From Actinomycetota bacterium (GTDB lineage: Bacteria > Actinomycetota > Acidimicrobiia > IMCC26256 > BP-133), in NCBI GenBank assembly GCA_030838815.1, contig JAUZEX010000798.1, positions 1 to 7,048 on the forward strand: a DNA stretch of 7,048 nt. The letters are read 5' to 3'. Under the pieces are notes generated by a model. That model did not search any database and was not told the origin of the DNA. It saw nothing but the letters and a program-made list of their open reading frames with translations. Position 1 is the stretch's first letter. Every line of letters begins with the position of its first letter. Positions 6,168 through 7,048 of the stretch are shown piece after piece. The translations under genes were made by a program, and so were the position numbers.

Positions 6168-7048
6168 GTGGCCAACCACCGTGCCATCGGCGACTACCAC
6201 GAGCGCACGATCGTCGGTTCGTTCGACCCCCGGATCGCCGACGTCGAGCCGACGAAGGCGAAGTACGGGCTCAACCTCCAGGTCCAGTACTTCTACGGCG
6301 GCCTGCGCGACGACGACGGCCACCTCTACGTGCTGGAACGGAAGTTCATCGGCCCCATGACCTCGGGGCTGTGGCTGATGACCAACGAGGACGCAGATCA
6401 CCTGCGGCTGGCGCCCGCCTCGCTGCGCACCGCCCGGGGCGAGATCCGCCGCCACTTCACGCCGGAGGCCCACCGCTACGCCGACGCCCTCATGGCCAAG
6501 GTCGGCCAGGACCTCGTCCCTGAGGGAGAGCAGCCTCTCGACCTCTCGTTCACCGACGGCGGCCTCACCTGGTCGGAGGGCGACCTGCTCCGCTGCGAGG
6601 CCACACCGGTCGGGACGGGCCTCATGCACTACTCCCCCATGCCGCAGGACTCTCTCCTGTACACGATGCAGGCCTACCGGGCCGAGGGCACCGTCATGGG
6701 CCGCCACGCCACCGGCTTCGTCCTCGTCGACCACGGCTACTGGCCCCACGGCCAGGAGTGGAAGGAGTTCCGCTTCTTCGCCCACTCCCAGGTCGCCTGG
6801 AACGTCTTCGCCAACGAGTACGACGACGGCACCGTCGAGGCCGGCTTCTTCATCTGTGGCCTCAACGACTTCGCCGTGGCCGGCACCTTCGACAACAAGG
6901 GACCCCGCTTCGCCACCGCCGACCTGTCAACGGCGCTGACCTTGGCCGACGACGACTGGATGGCCTCCGCCACCTACTCGGCCGGCGGTGAGGAGTGGGT
7001 CTTCACCCCCGACCCCGCGGCCCAGATGAAGGAGTTCTCCTCCGCCCG
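6168..7048 (+). CDS. Unidentified protein, possibly AttH/CrtC-like lipocalin-type; 3' end outside window
   Basis: The frame is open from GTG 6168 to the window end, giving 293 residues without a stop. It starts 'VANHRAIGDYHERTIVGSFD' with no signal peptide or membrane segment, so the product is probably cytoplasmic. It is rich in aromatic and beta-forming residues: 'YGLNLQVQYFYGGLRDDDGH' (33-52), 'LLYTMQAYRAEGTVMG' (163-178), 'GFVLVDHGYWPHGQEWKEF' (183-201) and 'NEYDDGTVEAGFFICGLNDF' (216-235). The order 'EGTV...GFVLVDHGYW...EW' recalls the G-x-G-x-x-(D/E)-H-x-W-x-x-R-x-W region of AttH/CrtC-like double-lipocalin proteins. This is a pattern-level impression only, and the usual Trp/Arg spacing is not exact. 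It differs from its neighbours in being soluble and preceded by a 38-base gap, so it may or may not belong to the transporter operon. Coding potential is strong; function is uncertain. Confidence 0.75.
   Translation, partial: MANHRAIGDYHERTIVGSFDPRIADVEPTKAKYGLNLQVQYFYGGLRDDDGHLYVLERKFIGPMTSGLWLMTNEDADHLRLAPASLRTARGEIRRHFTPEAHRYADALMAKVGQDLVPEGEQPLDLSFTDGGLTWSEGDLLRCEATPVGTGLMHYSPMPQDSLLYTMQAYRAEGTVMGRHATGFVLVDHGYWPHGQEWKEFRFFAHSQVAWNVFANEYDDGTVEAGFFICGLNDFAVAGTFDNKGPRFATADLSTALTLADDDWMASATYSAGGEEWVFTPDPAAQMKEFSSA

Noticed and set aside
6126..6785. 219-codon minus-strand frame opposite the last gene
   Set aside because: The plus-strand frame from 6168 has a ribosome-binding site, balanced amino acid composition and beta-like patterning; the minus frame is a Val/Gly/Arg-rich shadow.

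Overview
The window is GC-rich (roughly 70% by eye), with a strong G/C preference at third codon positions. All genes lie on the plus strand, tightly packed, and four of the five internal starts after livH's ATG and livF's ATG are considered are GTG (1721, 4365, 5803, 6168). This, together with a LivM-LivG fusion and a secreted Ala/Gly/Pro-rich membrane-anchored protein, suggests a high-GC actinobacterium (Actinomycetota), perhaps of the Acidimicrobiia type. That assignment is inference from style; no rRNA or marker gene is present.

Layout: 1-792 is the C-terminal part of a type I periplasmic (extracytoplasmic) substrate-binding protein, cut by the window edge. 814-1731 is a LivH-type permease. 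1721-3619 is one polypeptide carrying a LivM-type permease followed by a LivG-type ATPase. 3616-4368 is a LivF-type ATPase. 4365-5789 encodes an unrecognised secreted protein with a C-terminal membrane anchor, and 5803-6129 encodes an unrecognised protein with two membrane segments. After a 38-base gap, 6168-7048 is the start of a gene that runs off the window; its product tentatively resembles AttH/CrtC-like (lipocalin-type) proteins.

The first four genes form a complete branched-chain-amino-acid-type (HAAT family) ABC importer: a binding protein captures the ligand outside the membrane, LivH and LivM form the channel, and LivG and LivF hydrolyse ATP. The substrate cannot be read from the sequence; members of this family carry Leu/Ile/Val, amides, urea, aromatic acids and other small molecules. 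Overlaps of 11, 4 and 4 bases link livH, livMG, livF and the secreted-protein gene, so the last is probably translated with the transporter. The two-segment membrane protein follows 13 bases later with a near-perfect ribosome-binding site.

The points of most interest are the two unrecognised envelope genes coupled to the transporter, and the uneven distribution of ATPase motifs between the LivG domain and LivF, which predicts one canonical and one degenerate ATP site. No RNA genes, mobile elements, CRISPR arrays, clear promoters or terminators were seen, and no gene-free stretch exceeds 38 bases.
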